64,000 nucleotides of DNA from Synaphobranchus kaupii (taxonomy: Eukaryota > Chordata > Actinopteri > Anguilliformes > Synaphobranchidae). Location of the stretch: contig CM056376.1 in assembly GCA_029718625.1 (NCBI GenBank), positions 113,281,110 through 113,345,109 of the forward strand, in the 5' to 3' direction. Numbering within the stretch: the first letter of the stretch is position 1; every line of letters starts with the position of its first letter. Made by a program: the position numbers and the translations under genes. The notes below the pieces were generated by a model that was not told the origin of the DNA, ran no database searches, and saw only the letters and a list, made by a program, of their open reading frames with translations. Shown here one piece after another: positions 29,828 through 44,109 of this stretch.

Positions 29828-32740
29828 TCGGGGTGAGAAGGATCGGCTTTACTTTCCCCGGTTTTTTTATTTTTTCCAAGCCTCCAGTTCAAACAGGATG
29901 CGCTGATCTTTGTTTGGCATCATTACGGAACAGATCCATCCTCCGCAGCTCTGACAGCCGAGGGTAACGTGCGCTGCGCGAAAAAACAAGCGGAGAGGTG
30001 CGGCGGGGAATTAGCGAGTCGATAAACAATGAATATTTATCTTACGCTGGCCTCTCCTTGAAGTGTAAATCGCGCTGTGCGTTCTGGGCACGCCACTAAT
30101 TATGGAAGAGAAGCTGAGTTATGAGGAATAATTACGCCCTGCATTTTTTTTTTTGGTTTATGCTACCCACAATCCCGTGGGATAGAGACAGGCTCCTTTC
30201 AAAGGACATGGGGGGGGGGGCGGGTGGATGAGGCGAGGAAGACGAGGCGGGTTGGCTCTACCTTATACCTGTCGGTCAGGGGGCTGGCTACCAGGGCTGG
30301 CACAGGTGAGACACATTGGTTTACACTAAAACGATTCCCTTTCACCTCCTACCATTACACAGGTCCAGCTGCAGACTGGAGCCGGGCTCCATTATTCATA
30401 CCTTCATCAATCATTAACAAACTGCCAATACTGGAACCTTATCATGTCTTTAAAAGATCAAATGCATACATTACTCCCCCTACTGGCAAAGGATGTGTAT
30501 AAGCTCTTATTAAAAAAAGTATTACTATTATTATTATTATTATTATTGAGAGTCCTATATATGTATTTATCATAATCATGAGAAGAAATTGAACAAACAT
30601 TTTACAGATTCATAATATGGGAGGAAACTGCATTGAGGTTTCAGTCTGGACATAATATAAGGTTCCGTGCAATAGCCTAAAATGAGATATAGCTCTCAAA
30701 ACCTAGCCGCTGCAGGGCCACGGCTCTGATGCCTAGCAGTGCGAGAGTACTCTTCTCCTTTGTCCTGCAGAAAAGATGTTTCAGATTCTGAGATACTTCT
30801 CAGCACGCTGGCCCTGGTTTAGTCTGGAGACCAGTACTTTAATGAAGGATGTAAACACTGCCCAGCTCTTTCAAGTATATTATCTTTTATCCTTGTGAGC
30901 ACATGACCCTGCCATGAAGCTTAGCATTTAAACCCGTTTAAAACACTTGTTTTAATTAGTTTGTTTGTTTGTTTTTGTTTTTTTGACTGACATATTTATT
31001 TTTGCCAAGATTCAGTCTCGGATTGTGCTTTCCCCATAACTTGGCATAACAGAATTGAGCAAAAGCCATCCTTTTTTTTTTTTTTTTCCACTCTCAAGTC
31101 AGTCATCCAAACAAGTTGGTGATTGACAGTTCCATATAGCTCCATCCTTCAATTGGGTTCATGAAAAGTTCCTCTCCCATCTCGACGGTACAGTGTTGTG
31201 GAAGCTCGGCCCCAAAAGCCATTTCTGCTCGCAGTTCTCTTGGTTGCTTAAATGTAACAGCCTGAGCAACGTGCGGTTCTACGAGCATAAAGAACTTCAG
31301 ACTCGCTGCTGCAGAACTCTGTCTGAACTCCACCGACCAATCACAGCGCAGCCTTTCCTTCTGTAATAGAATCAACATGGAGAAAGGTCTGCCTTGGGGC
31401 GAGGGCTTCATTTCTAACAGGAAAGTAAAAAAAAAAAAAAAAAACACACTGAGAACTAAAGTGCCTTAACAGGTCATACCTGAGAAAGAATTGTTCCTTT
31501 CGCCGTTAGACCCCCTCACTGTGTCAGCACTGCGAGGCCAAGAGGGCACAGGACATGTGCAATACGTGTAGCGTTTTGTTTGAGTATAACGCATTTGTTT
31601 AAAAATAAAAAAGATCCTGTTTGCATTTCTTTCTCTCTCCCTCTCTCTCTCACTCTCTCTCGCCCCAAGACAAAAACAAGCGTGGATAATCGCTGTGTAA
31701 AAAATGCACACCACTGTTCCACATAGCGGAGAAAAACCAGCCAAACCGAAGATTACTCTGGCCTTCAAAAATATGGGGAAAGACATCCAGAAATGGAGAC
31801 GCAGTTTGGAGAACAGAAACCCAGTCTCCAGACTTGACTGCGCTGCTACAGATGGATAGACAGAGGGACAGACAGACAGAGGGATGGATAGACTGATAGA
31901 GAGGGACGGACAGACAGAGGAATAACAGAGGAATGGATAGGCAGAGAGATGGACAGACAGATAGATGGATAGACAGGGATGCATAGATACTAGTGGAAAT
32001 GTTTACACTGCTGAAGACTGCATGAGTCACAGCTAAATGTGGAATAATGAAATTGCCTTGTACTTGAAAATGATTTAGGTAGAGCTGAGTGCAGACGTCA
32101 GGGCAGCATTCAGAGCATGCCCGATGAGTTCCCTCTGTCCTCTCAGCTCCTCAGCGCACACTGTGAATCTATTCTCCAGCCCTCCATACCGTTCATCAGC
32201 CTCCAAACTGCTTTAAATGGGTCCACAATGAGTTGAGACTTCCAGTACGCCCCACGTCGTTGGCTATAGGTAGAGACGCAGCTCCAGTGAAGTAACACTG
32301 GTCCAGCACGCTCGCTATAAAAGAACAGCACTCCCCAGTCTTTGGCCAAGAGAAAGCAGAAATAAAATGTTGCATTTTCACATAAAATGAGGCATGTCAT
32401 TATGTCAAAACGGCCTAACCTCCTGCGGCTGGTGGCAAAGCTAGGCTCCCTCTTTAACGACAGATTGGGTTCAACCTCGCATTTATTTCTAAATAAAAAA
32501 ATATACATATACACACACGAGTGAACCCAGTCGAACAGCGCAGGGATGTCTGTGTAGTATGGAGCAGATGTTGAGTTAATATATAAGGAAACTCGATCAC
32601 ATGGGCAATTTCCTATGAATATAGTACCTCATTACACAGTAAGGCCAAAAACCCATTACTGCTGTAACCAATTCTGCCCTTGATCAAGACAAAAAATGGT
32701 CCTAAATGCCATGAATAAAAATCCATGCACACGCTGTGGC

Positions 32741-33115
32741 CCTCCATGGACTGGAGGTAAACCTGCCAACACCACGGCCCTCCAGGACTGGAGGTAAACC
32801 TGCCGACACCACGGCCCTCCAGGACTGGAGGTAAACCTGCCGACACCACGGCCCTCCTGGACTGGAGTTAAATCTGCAGACACTGTAGCCCTCCAGGACT
32901 GGAGTTAAACCTGCAGGTACTGCGGCCCTCCAGGACTGGAGTTAAGCCTGCAGACACTGTGGCCCTCCAGGACTGGAGTTAAGCCTGCAGACACTGTAGC
33001 CCTCCAGGACTGGACTTAAGCCTGCAGACACTGTGGCCCTCCAGGACTGGAGTTAAGCCTGCAGACACTGTGGCCCTCCAGGACTGGAGTTAAACCTGTG
33101 GCCCTGCAGGACTGG
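32741..33115. repeat. 37-bp minisatellite, about 10 copies
   Basis: Unit GGCCCTCCAGGACTGGAGTT then AAGCCTGCAGACACTGT. The CTCCAGGACTGGAG core matches the arm of the foldback element type seen at 23024-23221, so the array may have arisen by amplifying a MITE end. Confidence 0.93.
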
Positions 33116-33469
33116 ACTTTGAGTCACTCCTCAGCCCTTGGACTGTAACAAATACATCTGATTTCATTAAAAAGGCAAGGCTGCCACGATAAGATGACTA
33201 AATGAAGTAATTGGCATTTACTGGTATTTAAAGCATACCAAGTCATCCACTGTTTTTTTTTCCTCCTGATCCTGCATTAATCTGGATTCGGTATGCCATT
33301 TTATGCATGGATAATAAAGTTTATTTTAAATTCCCCGTGGATCACAAGCAGAGAGAAGTCAGATGATGTCATCAATACGAGACATTCTGTCCTCTCACAG
33401 ATTATCACACTGATTACATAAGAAAAACAACAGTCCTCTCTGTTTGCATTGCTGAAAAAAGCAAGTGCG

Positions 33470-33612
33470 CACACACATACCCATACAAGCGGGAACGCAC
33501 ATGCACATGCATATGCCCACACACACACACACACACACACATGTCCACACAGACACACTCACACATACGCAACATGCACACACACATACTCATACACACA
33601 CACATGAACATG
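33470..33612. repeat. CA-rich microsatellite
   Basis: Interrupted (CA)n with ACACATAC and CATGCACA variants; the longest pure run is at 33518-33541. Confidence 0.93.
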
Positions 33613-34193
33613 CACACACACCCAGCAGGCTTGATGAACGCTAGGCATGCTAGTTAGAGAATGGCAGTGGTTCTCAGTGATATACGGTAACCGCGTTTGC
33701 AACAGATTTCATTTCCTCTGACTCCCGGCCCGTGCAGACAAAGACCATCTTTATTTCACATCTTCAGTCTCCCCTCATTCCTCTTCACTCATTTCACTGT
33801 TTGGATAGGACGTCAAAACCGCTGGGCTGGCGGAAAGATTTACGGACATGTTGGCTTAAGCACCCATGAGCTTCATGGGTCAAAACTGTAATCTCTATCC
33901 ACACTCCTGAAGTAGCTCCATTTTTAGCCAAAAAAAGAAAGAACACAAGAAACGGGACAAAAGCAAGTCATAAAGGCCAGGTTTTCCAGATATAAATTAT
34001 CCAAAAAGTGTTTTTTTGCACACACGATCAAGAAAATTAATCATCAATAAAACGTTCCAGATATAGCCGAACCAATCCTCTTTTTATTCACCAAAAGTTA
34101 TTTTTTCACACATGCACAATAAAGAACATCTTTGAATCAACAATAAGACTTTCACTGTTATTTTTTCAAACCTGCACAGTGAAGAATGACATT

Positions 34194-34353
34194 AACCCTT
34201 TCAAGTGTAAGATCACAAACATGTGTTCTTGTTCTGAACATTCTAATGCTGATGTAACAATGACTACTGGTAACTGAAAGCAATGGAGTAACTAGAACAC
34301 TGACATAGAATTTTGAAAAAACATTCCAAAAAAGCTACTCTTCAAAAAGGGTT
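34194..34353 (-). mobile_element. MITE-like dispersed repeat, copy 1 of 3
   Basis: On the minus strand it aligns with 53421-53552 and 56417-56554. All share CAGTGTTCTA and TTACATCAGCATTAGAATGT. The ends read AACCCTTT(N)AAGNGTA in inverted orientation, an imperfect terminal inverted repeat. Confidence 0.75.
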
Positions 34354-34500
34354 TTCAGGCTTTACTCTTCAAAAAGCCTCAAAATTAAGACAAATTAAAT
34401 ACAAACTGTTGCGAGGGATCAATCCCTGATCCTGTGGGACGTCTCGGGGAGAACAGTCGGACACGTGTGTGGAAGGGGACAGGAAGTTGTCTGCGACACA

Positions 34501-34503
<3 letters not shown>

Positions 34504-34530
<27 letters not shown>
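34504..34530. repeat. AT microsatellite
   Basis: (AT)n of 27 bp followed by TTTATATTTAGAGAGAGAGA. Confidence 0.95.
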
Positions 34531-34537
<7 letters not shown>

Positions 34538-37500
34538 TTAGAGAGAGAGAGGATTCCCCACATTCCCTGCCAAATGCTCCCCCCTCCCAAAATAAAGGCC
34601 TTTCTGTGAGTCTGCAGACTGTCACAATGCACCCGCGTCTTATGTAACCAACAAGGCAGAGAGAGGAGTCGCCACCAACAAGTGCTTTTAATAAAAGGCC
34701 TGGTCACCTCCTCTCAAAGGAGCACTTCATTCACTGTTAAAAGACAGTTGTCTTGCGTAGCCTCTTCAGTATCCCCCCCCCCCCCCACACGTGACAGCAT
34801 CCCCCTGGCCCATCTTGCCACCCCCCCAAACTCGCCTCATCTCCCGGCAACAGCCGCTTTCTCGCACCAGATCAGAGGACCAACCTAGATCAGTGTATCG
34901 TCACTCGGACAGACTCGTCGGTCTCATTTAAAAATGCCCGAAGAAAAGGGAAAAAGAACGCACGTCCTCTAGCCTTTCATTAACGCGCATTTAAACAATG
35001 ATAAATAAGCTAGCGGGAACGGCAGCTACGTTGGCGTTCACGCTCCGCTATTTCCCTGCATTCCTTGCTCTTTCAATAGTTAGTGTACATACCTGATACA
35101 TATGCTGAGATACGCATCATTCCTGTAAGCTGGAGACAGTGTCATGTAGCCTTTGCCTTTGCTGAGCGAGGCACTACATCTCAAGTTAAAACAAGGGAAT
35201 TAAAAATGTGTGGAGATCAAACAAAACAAACCTACCTTATTTTTCCACCAACACCCCCACCCACCCCTCCCCATGAGATTCTGAAGATCCAATTATGGAA
35301 TTATGCTTTGAAGATAAGTAAAAAAATAAATAATAAAATGTTTTAGCCTTGTTAGCGCATTGTAATTTTGATACGGATGCAGACGCACGCAAACGTAAAG
35401 ATGAGGGTGGGGGGGGCTGTCGCCGCCTCAGAGCCATGTGGCTGCCGGGGGACCCGGACCTCGCGTGAGCTGAGCTGCCCTTATCGCTGCCTGTTTATCC
35501 ATCATTACCAGAGATTACTGCATTCACAGGACGTCGAGCATGAACAATATCAATACAGCGCATGCAAATGCGCATAAAATAGAAAGAAAAGAAAAAGAAA
35601 AAACCACCGAACCACCACACAAAGATATTTCACACTGTGTAGCCTGACTATAACCCTTCATACTGTGTAGCCTGACGATAACCCTTCAAAGTCTTGGTTT
35701 CCGTAATAAAAAAATATAAAAAAATTAGCAATTGAAGAACATCTTGTGGTACCATGTGATAGAGATTTACATTGAGCATTTCTAAGATTTGCAACCGTAT
35801 ACTTAATCATTAAGATTTAAGAGTGAGGGATAAGACTGTAGACTGTACCCTGCCCCCTTGTGCTGTCCCTCATCCCCTTTCAACCCCCGGCTCCAGGGAC
35901 ACAGGCGAAAATCTCCTAAATCTGAGGGATACAAGACACGTCTCTTTCAAGCCACTGACGCGGGCTTCCAGGACTTGAGGAGGAGCGGAGCTTGCCTTTA
36001 AAGAGTATCTGCTTAATAGCTGCTGTCAAACTATGATTGACGACAACTTTCAGAAACAGAAATAACGAGAAGAAGAAGGGAAAAAAACAGACAAAAACAT
36101 TGGCGACATGTCTGCCCAAAGATGACCGTGCTCTGCCCAGACAGAAGATTATCTTCTGTTAGATTCGGGATTAACCGCAGTTGTCAGTGTCCACTGGCTG
36201 ATTTAGGCATTTAGACAGGCCTTTGAGAAATACCAAAGCCTTCAGTTCAAAGACTGCAGATATTCAATGCGCCCGGCCAACAGCAATAGCTTCTGACGAG
36301 CTGGTATTAATAGTGGTGGAGAGAAAGCTTCTAAACTAGCAACACAGACAATAATGCATACAGAAAGAACACAAAAGAACAAAAAAGAACTCAATTTTAA
36401 GATCGGGCTGATTTGTATTTATCTGATAATAGGGCATGTGACCACACACATCTTGGGGAAGAGGAGTCTAATCCAACGAACCAAAAACTATTCACCAGAC
36501 AAGCAGAAGAACCTTTGTATTTTGCACCAGACCTGGGACAAATGCACAGTCAAAATAATTAAACTCTTCAGACAGCAGTTACATTTGAAAACGCTCCTGC
36601 AGATTCCTGAGAAGAAACATCTTACTTTAGCAAAAAAATTTAAATAAATGCAGGATCGTGTGGAATAGCAATTATGTTAAGAATACTGCCGAAAACAGAT
36701 GTTCCTTTCAAAATGTCCAGAAATATGCTGGAGTTTCACAGATATCTAACAGACTACAATATTTCAAATATATATTTGACCCAGATTAATATGCACAAAA
36801 AGTAACTGATTAAGGACCTCCTTTTCTCTTTGAATGAAGATTTTTTTAAATATAAACTTAAGTGACTGAAAAACCCCACTCGATTGATTCCTTCCATATG
36901 CCACGATTCTTATGATATCCTCAAAGTCATATTTGTTTAAACAGTGGATTCCGCAACAATAACATCAGTCTGAGTATTATGTATGTCGCAGTTTTAAATG
37001 CAGAATCTCAACATCACACATGACGTCAGCCTATGGCTTTTGAAAAATGTCGCCCATCACAAGGACATTTCCCCATTAAAAGACGTGGCCTTCGAAGATA
37101 AGTAGCCCAATCGACAGATGGCCTCTCTGTAATGTTTATGAAATAATCTAATTTTGCCAAGTTTCTGGAAAGAAATGTACTTTGTCCTGCAAGCTGATAA
37201 ATAAGTTGTTGAATCAGGGAATGCCATTGTTTTTAGTTGCACTGTTTTTAGGCATGAGATATGTTTGGGTAGCGTGAGAGTGTGAGACAGACCCTGACAA
37301 TGTGTATCTCACAAAAGCATGAGAGTCGGCATCCCTGGATTAAAAGAGAAAGCTTTAAAAAGAAAGCTTTTAAAAAGGTATACAAGACATATACTGTATA
37401 TACAAGGTTTTTCCTGACACCAATGAAATGTAAAATTTGTCACTCCTGGATCTTTCCAGAATGCATGTGACATGCCTGACATGTATGTGCTCTGGCCTGA

Positions 37501-37685
37501 GATGCTGAGGTGACCCATGCAGTCAGAGCCGGGCGATGACATCAGACCCGTGGAAGTGTCAACGTAATGTGTCCTCTGTGTTCTCCTACGGCCTATGCTA
37601 TCACCTGCTGGGCACATTAATCCCCTGATCAGATTTAGGCCCTGAGTACCCCAGTATTGCCTGGGACTCTCTCTTATTTAAACAA

Positions 37686-37871
<186 letters not shown>

Positions 37872-38002
37872 AAAGAAGTTATTTTAATCCTTGAGAAAGA
37901 GAGAGTTGGAGAGCATGTGTGATAGAGATGGAGAAAGAGAATGAAACAGTATCTGAGAAGAAAAAAAAAGACTGAATGGAGAGAGAGAGACAAAGAGAGA
38001 CA

Positions 38003-38040
<38 letters not shown>

Positions 38041-39708
38041 TGTGTTTGTGAGACATGCTGCCCTATGGCATGGCGCAGTAGACCCAAGGCTGTAAATGGC
38101 TGTGAGTTTAATGGAAGGTGGAAGGGGAAATGATTAGGACTTTAACAGGCCTATCAGTGGATGGGAGGGTGGCAGCGGCACCCCACGGACTCTGTTTGTG
38201 CTCAAGCTCCCATAACCCTAATGGGGACTGCGGGGGGGGGGGGGGGGCGGGGGTCAATGTACCAACGCTCAACACCTCATCAGCACTGTTTGGGGGGTGG
38301 GGGGTGGGTGTATGGAGACCCCCAGCCCAGACCACAAACCACAATCACACCTTGTGCATTTTGTCATTAACTACTGCTTAAATCAGGCTGTCAAACTCCA
38401 GACCCGGAGGGCCGCAGTGTCTGCGAGCTTCTGTGGCTCCCTTTCAGTCAGCCGTATTAGGCCTCGGAAACAATTTAAGTTGTGTGGACTCTTTCCCCAA
38501 TTGCTAAGAAAACGATCAACCATAATGCTGAAAAACCCAAAACTGCCAGAAACGGACTCTCTTGTCGTAAATATTCACAGCATTTTGGGTGATTTTTTTT
38601 TTATCGGGGGGGGTTTCTACAAAATGAATGTGTGATTCTACATCATGTATGCACTGTGAAAATGTTGCTAGGTGGCTGGAACAACGTTAGCATTCTCTTC
38701 TCAAACCTTACACTTTCACAAGGGATTGTCATGCAAAGTAAGACCCCAGCAGGGCCCGGTTATTGCTGCGAACGTGTTTCGCTACTCTTACAAAAAAGAA
38801 AGTAAGGAAGAAAAAAACTGTCAAATTAAAGTGGAGGTAAAGAAGGAGCCGGCAAACAGAGAATTAATTGTGTCCTCATAGTAAGGGCTTTGGCCAATTA
38901 CTGGACCCTTTTACTGTGACAGTTTAACAATCAGACAGGGGTTGAGACGGAAAATGAAGGAGGGGGGAAAAAGGGTGGCAGGCTAATTTTGGGGACTGTA
39001 GACCCCTGGGACAGGAACGAAACAGATTTACACTGTCAAGAGTTAAATGGCGTTTGGATCACCAGATTCCAGTCCCCGACAGCTTCACCAAAAAAAAAAA
39101 AGAAAGAAGCGGAAAGAACGTTTTTTTAGTTTTTTAGTTCTTTTCTCGACAGCAGAACCTTTACTCGTTTCTGCCCTGCATCTGTCAGCCATTTAGAGCC
39201 TTTGATTTGAAGACATTTTGAAAGGCGAGAGAAAAAAGAGAGAGAGAGAGACAGAAATGTTGATGCATTTAGCATGAGGCGGTGAAGAGATTTCTGCCAA
39301 ATAACTCGACAATCAGAGATGGTTTCCCCTCCCGCGGGCCCAGCATTACCAGCTTCATGGCCGGCTGGAGGGGGTGGGGGGGGTCGCTGGGTTCACATGT
39401 TTATCTCTCTCTCTTCTTCGTTAAATCTGAAGAGAATTGTGGTTTTAGGCTGTCCATCTTCCTTACATTTTAAATGGTGCATTCTGATTACATCCATGAG
39501 ATACACATGCAGTGGTGTTCTGAATTCATATTTTTTACATTTTATCATTGTAAATTAAAACTTAATTTACAAACGATTAAAACCAACAATCTGAGCCAAA
39601 GCCATTTTCACATAATTAATAGCATACCACATAAAGCATTCAATTACATATGGAATACCTTGCCACAAAAAAAACTCCAAAGTTTTTTGTATTTGGTCTT
39701 GTCTCTCA

Positions 39709-39710
<2 letters not shown>

Positions 39711-39763
<53 letters not shown>
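39711..39763. repeat. CA microsatellite (copy A)
   Basis: (CA)n of about 53 bp; about 65 bp at 45771-45834 in copy B. Confidence 0.97.
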
Positions 39764-39764
<1 letters not shown>

Positions 39765-40087
39765 AGTTGCACAGACCTTTATTGAAAAGAAACCTCCAAA
39801 TGATCAGGGATGGGCCAAAACAAAAAAGTAGCTTTGTTACAAAATACCTCCAAAATAAAACACACCTGTAAACAACACTCAGGAATAAACCATACGAAAT
39901 CAAGGTCAGGAGCCCATATTGGACACGACGTACACACATAAACATAAATGCAAATACATATATCAAATACATGCATTTGAAATGCTGCCAGTCCTGTGTT
40001 CTGACCGCTAAAGCAATGGTGTGTACCGCCCAGCTGGCACAGGCTCGGCCACAGCTGCGAGGTCTTTCAGAGGATCAGAGAACAGTG

Positions 40088-40560
40088 TTCAAAAAAGGCC
40101 TACGTTATCGCTGAAGCGTTCAAAAAGCCCTCCGGTATTGCTGAAGCATTTAAAAAGACCTACGTTATCGCTGGAGCATTTAAAAAGCTTTACAGTATCA
40201 CTGAAGCATTTAAAAGCCGTACTTTATCACTGAAGCGTTTTAAAAAGGCATACGTTATCGCTGGACTGTTTAAAAAGCCGTACAGTATCGGTGAAGCGTT
40301 TAAAAAGTCTTACAATATCCCCTGAAGCGTTTCAAAAGTCATAGGGTATCTCTTAAGCATTTAAAAAGCCGTACAGTATCGCAGAAGCGTTTAAAAAGCC
40401 ATACAATATTTCTGAAGCATTTTTAAAAGTCGTACAGTATTGCTTAAGCATTTAAAAAGCCGTACAGTATCGGCTGAAGCCTTCAAAAAGCTGTATGGCA
40501 TCGCTGAAATGTATAAAAAACCGCACGGTAATTGCTGAAGCGTTTTAAAAAGTCGTTAAG
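40088..40560. repeat. 30-bp minisatellite (copy A)
   Basis: About 15 units of GAAGCGTTTAAAAAGCCGTA then CAGTATCGCT with substitutions. Two further units lie at 40826-40905, after a 260-bp unrelated insert. The matching array in copy B is at 46157-46622. The period is a multiple of three, so long but meaningless open frames appear. Confidence 0.93.
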
Positions 40561-40945
40561 GCAGGGCTCAAGACTAACAACATCCTGACATCCCGGGGAC
40601 GATAAAAAATGTGTTCCGGGATGAACAGATATCATCCCCGGGAGGGAGACATATTCGGGACGAAAGGAGAAAAATATTTTTTTAATCCTCATTTGTCACA
40701 TTAATCAGATTGAGTCAATTGAGCACCCACCCTCTCTCACGTGTTCCAGCCCTGCCAGAACCTAGTTCGCTTGTCACTATGTTACTATTTTGACACTGGT
40801 GATACTTCCCTCTAATAAGATGTGTGGTATCACTGAAGCGTTTAAAAAGCTGTATGGTATCACTGAAGTGTTTAAAAAAGCCGTACAGTATCGCTGTTTT
40901 CATACCAACTACTTTTGTCCCACACACGTCTGAGCAAAGCCGAAT

Positions 40946-41166
40946 GGCGGCAGTGTAGTATGATGGTTAAGGGAACTGGCCTTGTAACCGAAAGGTTTGC
41001 AGGTTCGGATTCCCATGTAGGGACACTGCCGTTGCACCCTATATCCAGCTGTAATAAAATGGATAATATGTAAAAAATGCTAAAAAAAAAAAAAAGTCGC
41101 TCTGGATAAGAGCATCTGCGAAAATGCCTGTAATGTAATGTAATGTAATGTAATATAATGTAATGA
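40946..41166 (+). mobile_element. tRNA-derived SINE (copy A)
   Basis: Head GGCGGCAGTGTAGTATGATG. The B-box region reads GGTTCGGATTCC, with one extra G compared with copy B. The tail is CTCTGGATAAGAGCATCTGC and a (TAATG)n repeat. Confidence 0.9.
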
Positions 41167-42292
41167 ATAGTTTCGGAAACAATCCATCACAGAGACGACC
41201 ATTCTACACCCATAAACCCATCCAGACAGTGTTAAAGTGACCAAAAAACGACCTTAAATATCTCCAGCCAACCAATCATCTCTCAATATATCACTCTATC
41301 CATCTCTCTCCTCTCCTCTCTCTCTGTCTCACACACACTCTATCTCTCTCCCTGACCTTTGAGTACCCTCTCTCTCGATCTTGTTATATATTAAAGTGCT
41401 TTAAGTATATTGTATGGCAAATGCCATATGAAGATAAGATTCATATTATTAATTATTATTTTAACTAACCGTCATTATTTTCTGAGAAACCCACTCCTCT
41501 CTCTCTCCTCCCTCTCTAACCTGTGTTAGTTTCCTATCACCCTCTCTCTCGCTCTCTTTCTCCCTGTCTCCCCTCCCTCTGTAACCTGTCGGTGAGTTTT
41601 CAGGCCACCTTCTATAACTAATAATGTTAGTTTGTGAGAACGGTGCTCGGCGGGGGTCAGAGGTCATTGTTAATCCCTCACTGGGGGGGCCCCTGACTGA
41701 TCCAGGGTCAGCCCATCAGATCACCAGAGTGCTGTCATTTGTTATTTTCCATCTGGACTCTGTCCTGACATCTACTTTGTGTCCTCTCCCTGTTACCCCC
41801 CCCCCCCTCTCCCCCCGCCCCAACTTTTCAATGGCCGAATGAGAGGGTTGGGGGGGAGGCGAGCCTATTCAAATCTGCATCCCAGTGCTTTTCTCTCTCA
41901 CGAGTTGGGGGGTGGAGGGGGGGGGGGGGGGGCGTCCCTGAAAGCCCCCGCAGGCACTTCAGCTCAACAAAACTCTTTAACCCCGGGGGGGGGGGGGGGG
42001 GTGTCGAGGTAGGCTCGGTCCTGCCACAAGCCCCGGTTTTCCATTCGGCATTAGCGACGCGCCCGTGCGCTCCGGGGCAGAATCCCCGACTGCGCTGGTG
42101 CAAATGGCGAATGTGAGCAGCATCCCCCTCAGGGCGACGTGCGATCGGCCATGGGGGTCCTCCGAGGAGGAGGGGCGGCGGCTTGGCTTGGCTTGCCCCC
42201 TGTCTCATCACTGCTGCTCTACTCAATGGGGGCACCTGCGTTTCCGAGGAGGACCGCACTCTCGGCTGCCTGTGCTCGGTTGGGAGCCGTGG

Positions 42293-42792
42293 NNNNNNNN
42301 NNNNNNNNNNNNNNNNNNNNNNNNNNNNNNNNNNNNNNNNNNNNNNNNNNNNNNNNNNNNNNNNNNNNNNNNNNNNNNNNNNNNNNNNNNNNNNNNNNNN
42401 NNNNNNNNNNNNNNNNNNNNNNNNNNNNNNNNNNNNNNNNNNNNNNNNNNNNNNNNNNNNNNNNNNNNNNNNNNNNNNNNNNNNNNNNNNNNNNNNNNNN
42501 NNNNNNNNNNNNNNNNNNNNNNNNNNNNNNNNNNNNNNNNNNNNNNNNNNNNNNNNNNNNNNNNNNNNNNNNNNNNNNNNNNNNNNNNNNNNNNNNNNNN
42601 NNNNNNNNNNNNNNNNNNNNNNNNNNNNNNNNNNNNNNNNNNNNNNNNNNNNNNNNNNNNNNNNNNNNNNNNNNNNNNNNNNNNNNNNNNNNNNNNNNNN
42701 NNNNNNNNNNNNNNNNNNNNNNNNNNNNNNNNNNNNNNNNNNNNNNNNNNNNNNNNNNNNNNNNNNNNNNNNNNNNNNNNNNNNNNNNNNNN
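42293..42792. other. Assembly gap, 500 N
   Basis: Exactly 500 N between the two copies of the same sequence. If the contigs truly overlap, the real gap size is negative. Confidence 0.99.
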
Positions 42793-43824
42793 AAATGCAG
42801 GATCGTGTGGAATAGCAATTATGTTAAGAATACTGCCGAAAACAGATGTTCCTTTCAAAATGTCCAGAAATATGCTGGAGTTTCACAGATATCTAACAGA
42901 CTACAATATTTCAAATATATATTTGACCCAGATTAATATGCACAAAAAGTAACTGATTAAGGACCTCCTTTTCTCTTTGAATGAAGATTTTTTAAAATAT
43001 AAACTTAAGTGACTGAAAAACCCCACTCGATTGATTCCTTCCATATGCCACGATTCTTATGATATCCTCAAAGTCATATTTGTTTAACAGTGGATTCCGC
43101 AACAATAACATCAGTCTGAGTATTATGTATGTCGCAGTTTTAAATGCAGAATCTCAACATCACACATGACGTCAGCCTATGGCTTTTGAAAAATGTCGCC
43201 CATCACAAGGGACATTTCCCCATTAAAAGACGTGGCCTTCGAAGATAAGTAGCCAATCGACAGATGGCTCTCTGTAATGTTTATGAAATAATCTAATTTC
43301 GCCAAGTTTCTGGAAAGAAATGTACTTTGTCCTGCAAGCTGATAAATAAGTTGTTGAATCAGGGAATGCCATTGTTTTTAGTTGCACTGTTCTTAGGCAT
43401 GAGATAAGTTTGGGTAGCGTGAGAGTGTGAGACAGACCCTGGCAATGTGTATCTCACAAAAGCATGAGAGTCGGCATCCCTGGATTAAAAGAGAAAGCTT
43501 TAAAAAGTTTTTTTTTTTTTTTTTTAAAAAGGTATACAAGACATATACTGTATATACAAGGTTTTTCCTGACACCAATGAAATGTAAAATTTGTCACTCC
43601 TGGATCTTTCCAGAATGCATGTGATGTGCTCTGGCCTGAGATGCTGAGGTGACCCATGCAGTCAGAGCCGGGCGATGACATCAGACCCGTGGGAAGTGTC
43701 AACGTAATGTGTCTCTGTGTTCTCCTACGGCCTATGCTATCACCTGCTGGGCACATTAATCCCCTGATCAGATTTAGGCCCTGAGTACCCCAGTATTGCC
43801 TGGGACTCTCTCTTATTTAAACAA

Positions 43825-43827
<3 letters not shown>

Positions 43828-43903
<76 letters not shown>

Positions 43904-43915
43904 GAGAGAGAGATA
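43828..43915. repeat. GA microsatellite (copy B)
   Basis: (GA)n of about 88 bp, followed by a second purine tract at 44021-44107. Confidence 0.97.
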
Positions 43916-44058
43916 AATAAGTTATTTTAATCCTTGGGAAAGAGAGAGTTGGAGAGCATGTGTGATAGAGATGGAGAAAGAGAATGAAACAGTATCTGAG
44001 AAGAAAAAAAAAGACTGAATGGAGAGAGAGAGACAAAGAGAGACAGAGAGAGAGACAA

Positions 44059-44109
<51 letters not shown>

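Larger units (their letters stand above)
28091..36645 (-). other. Probable large upstream intron of fat4, left part
   Basis: No exon with cadherin motifs on either strand. The content is listed separately: micro- and minisatellites and dispersed repeats. 30000-30150 is unusually balanced in composition and may be a conserved regulatory stretch (inference only). Confidence 0.6.
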
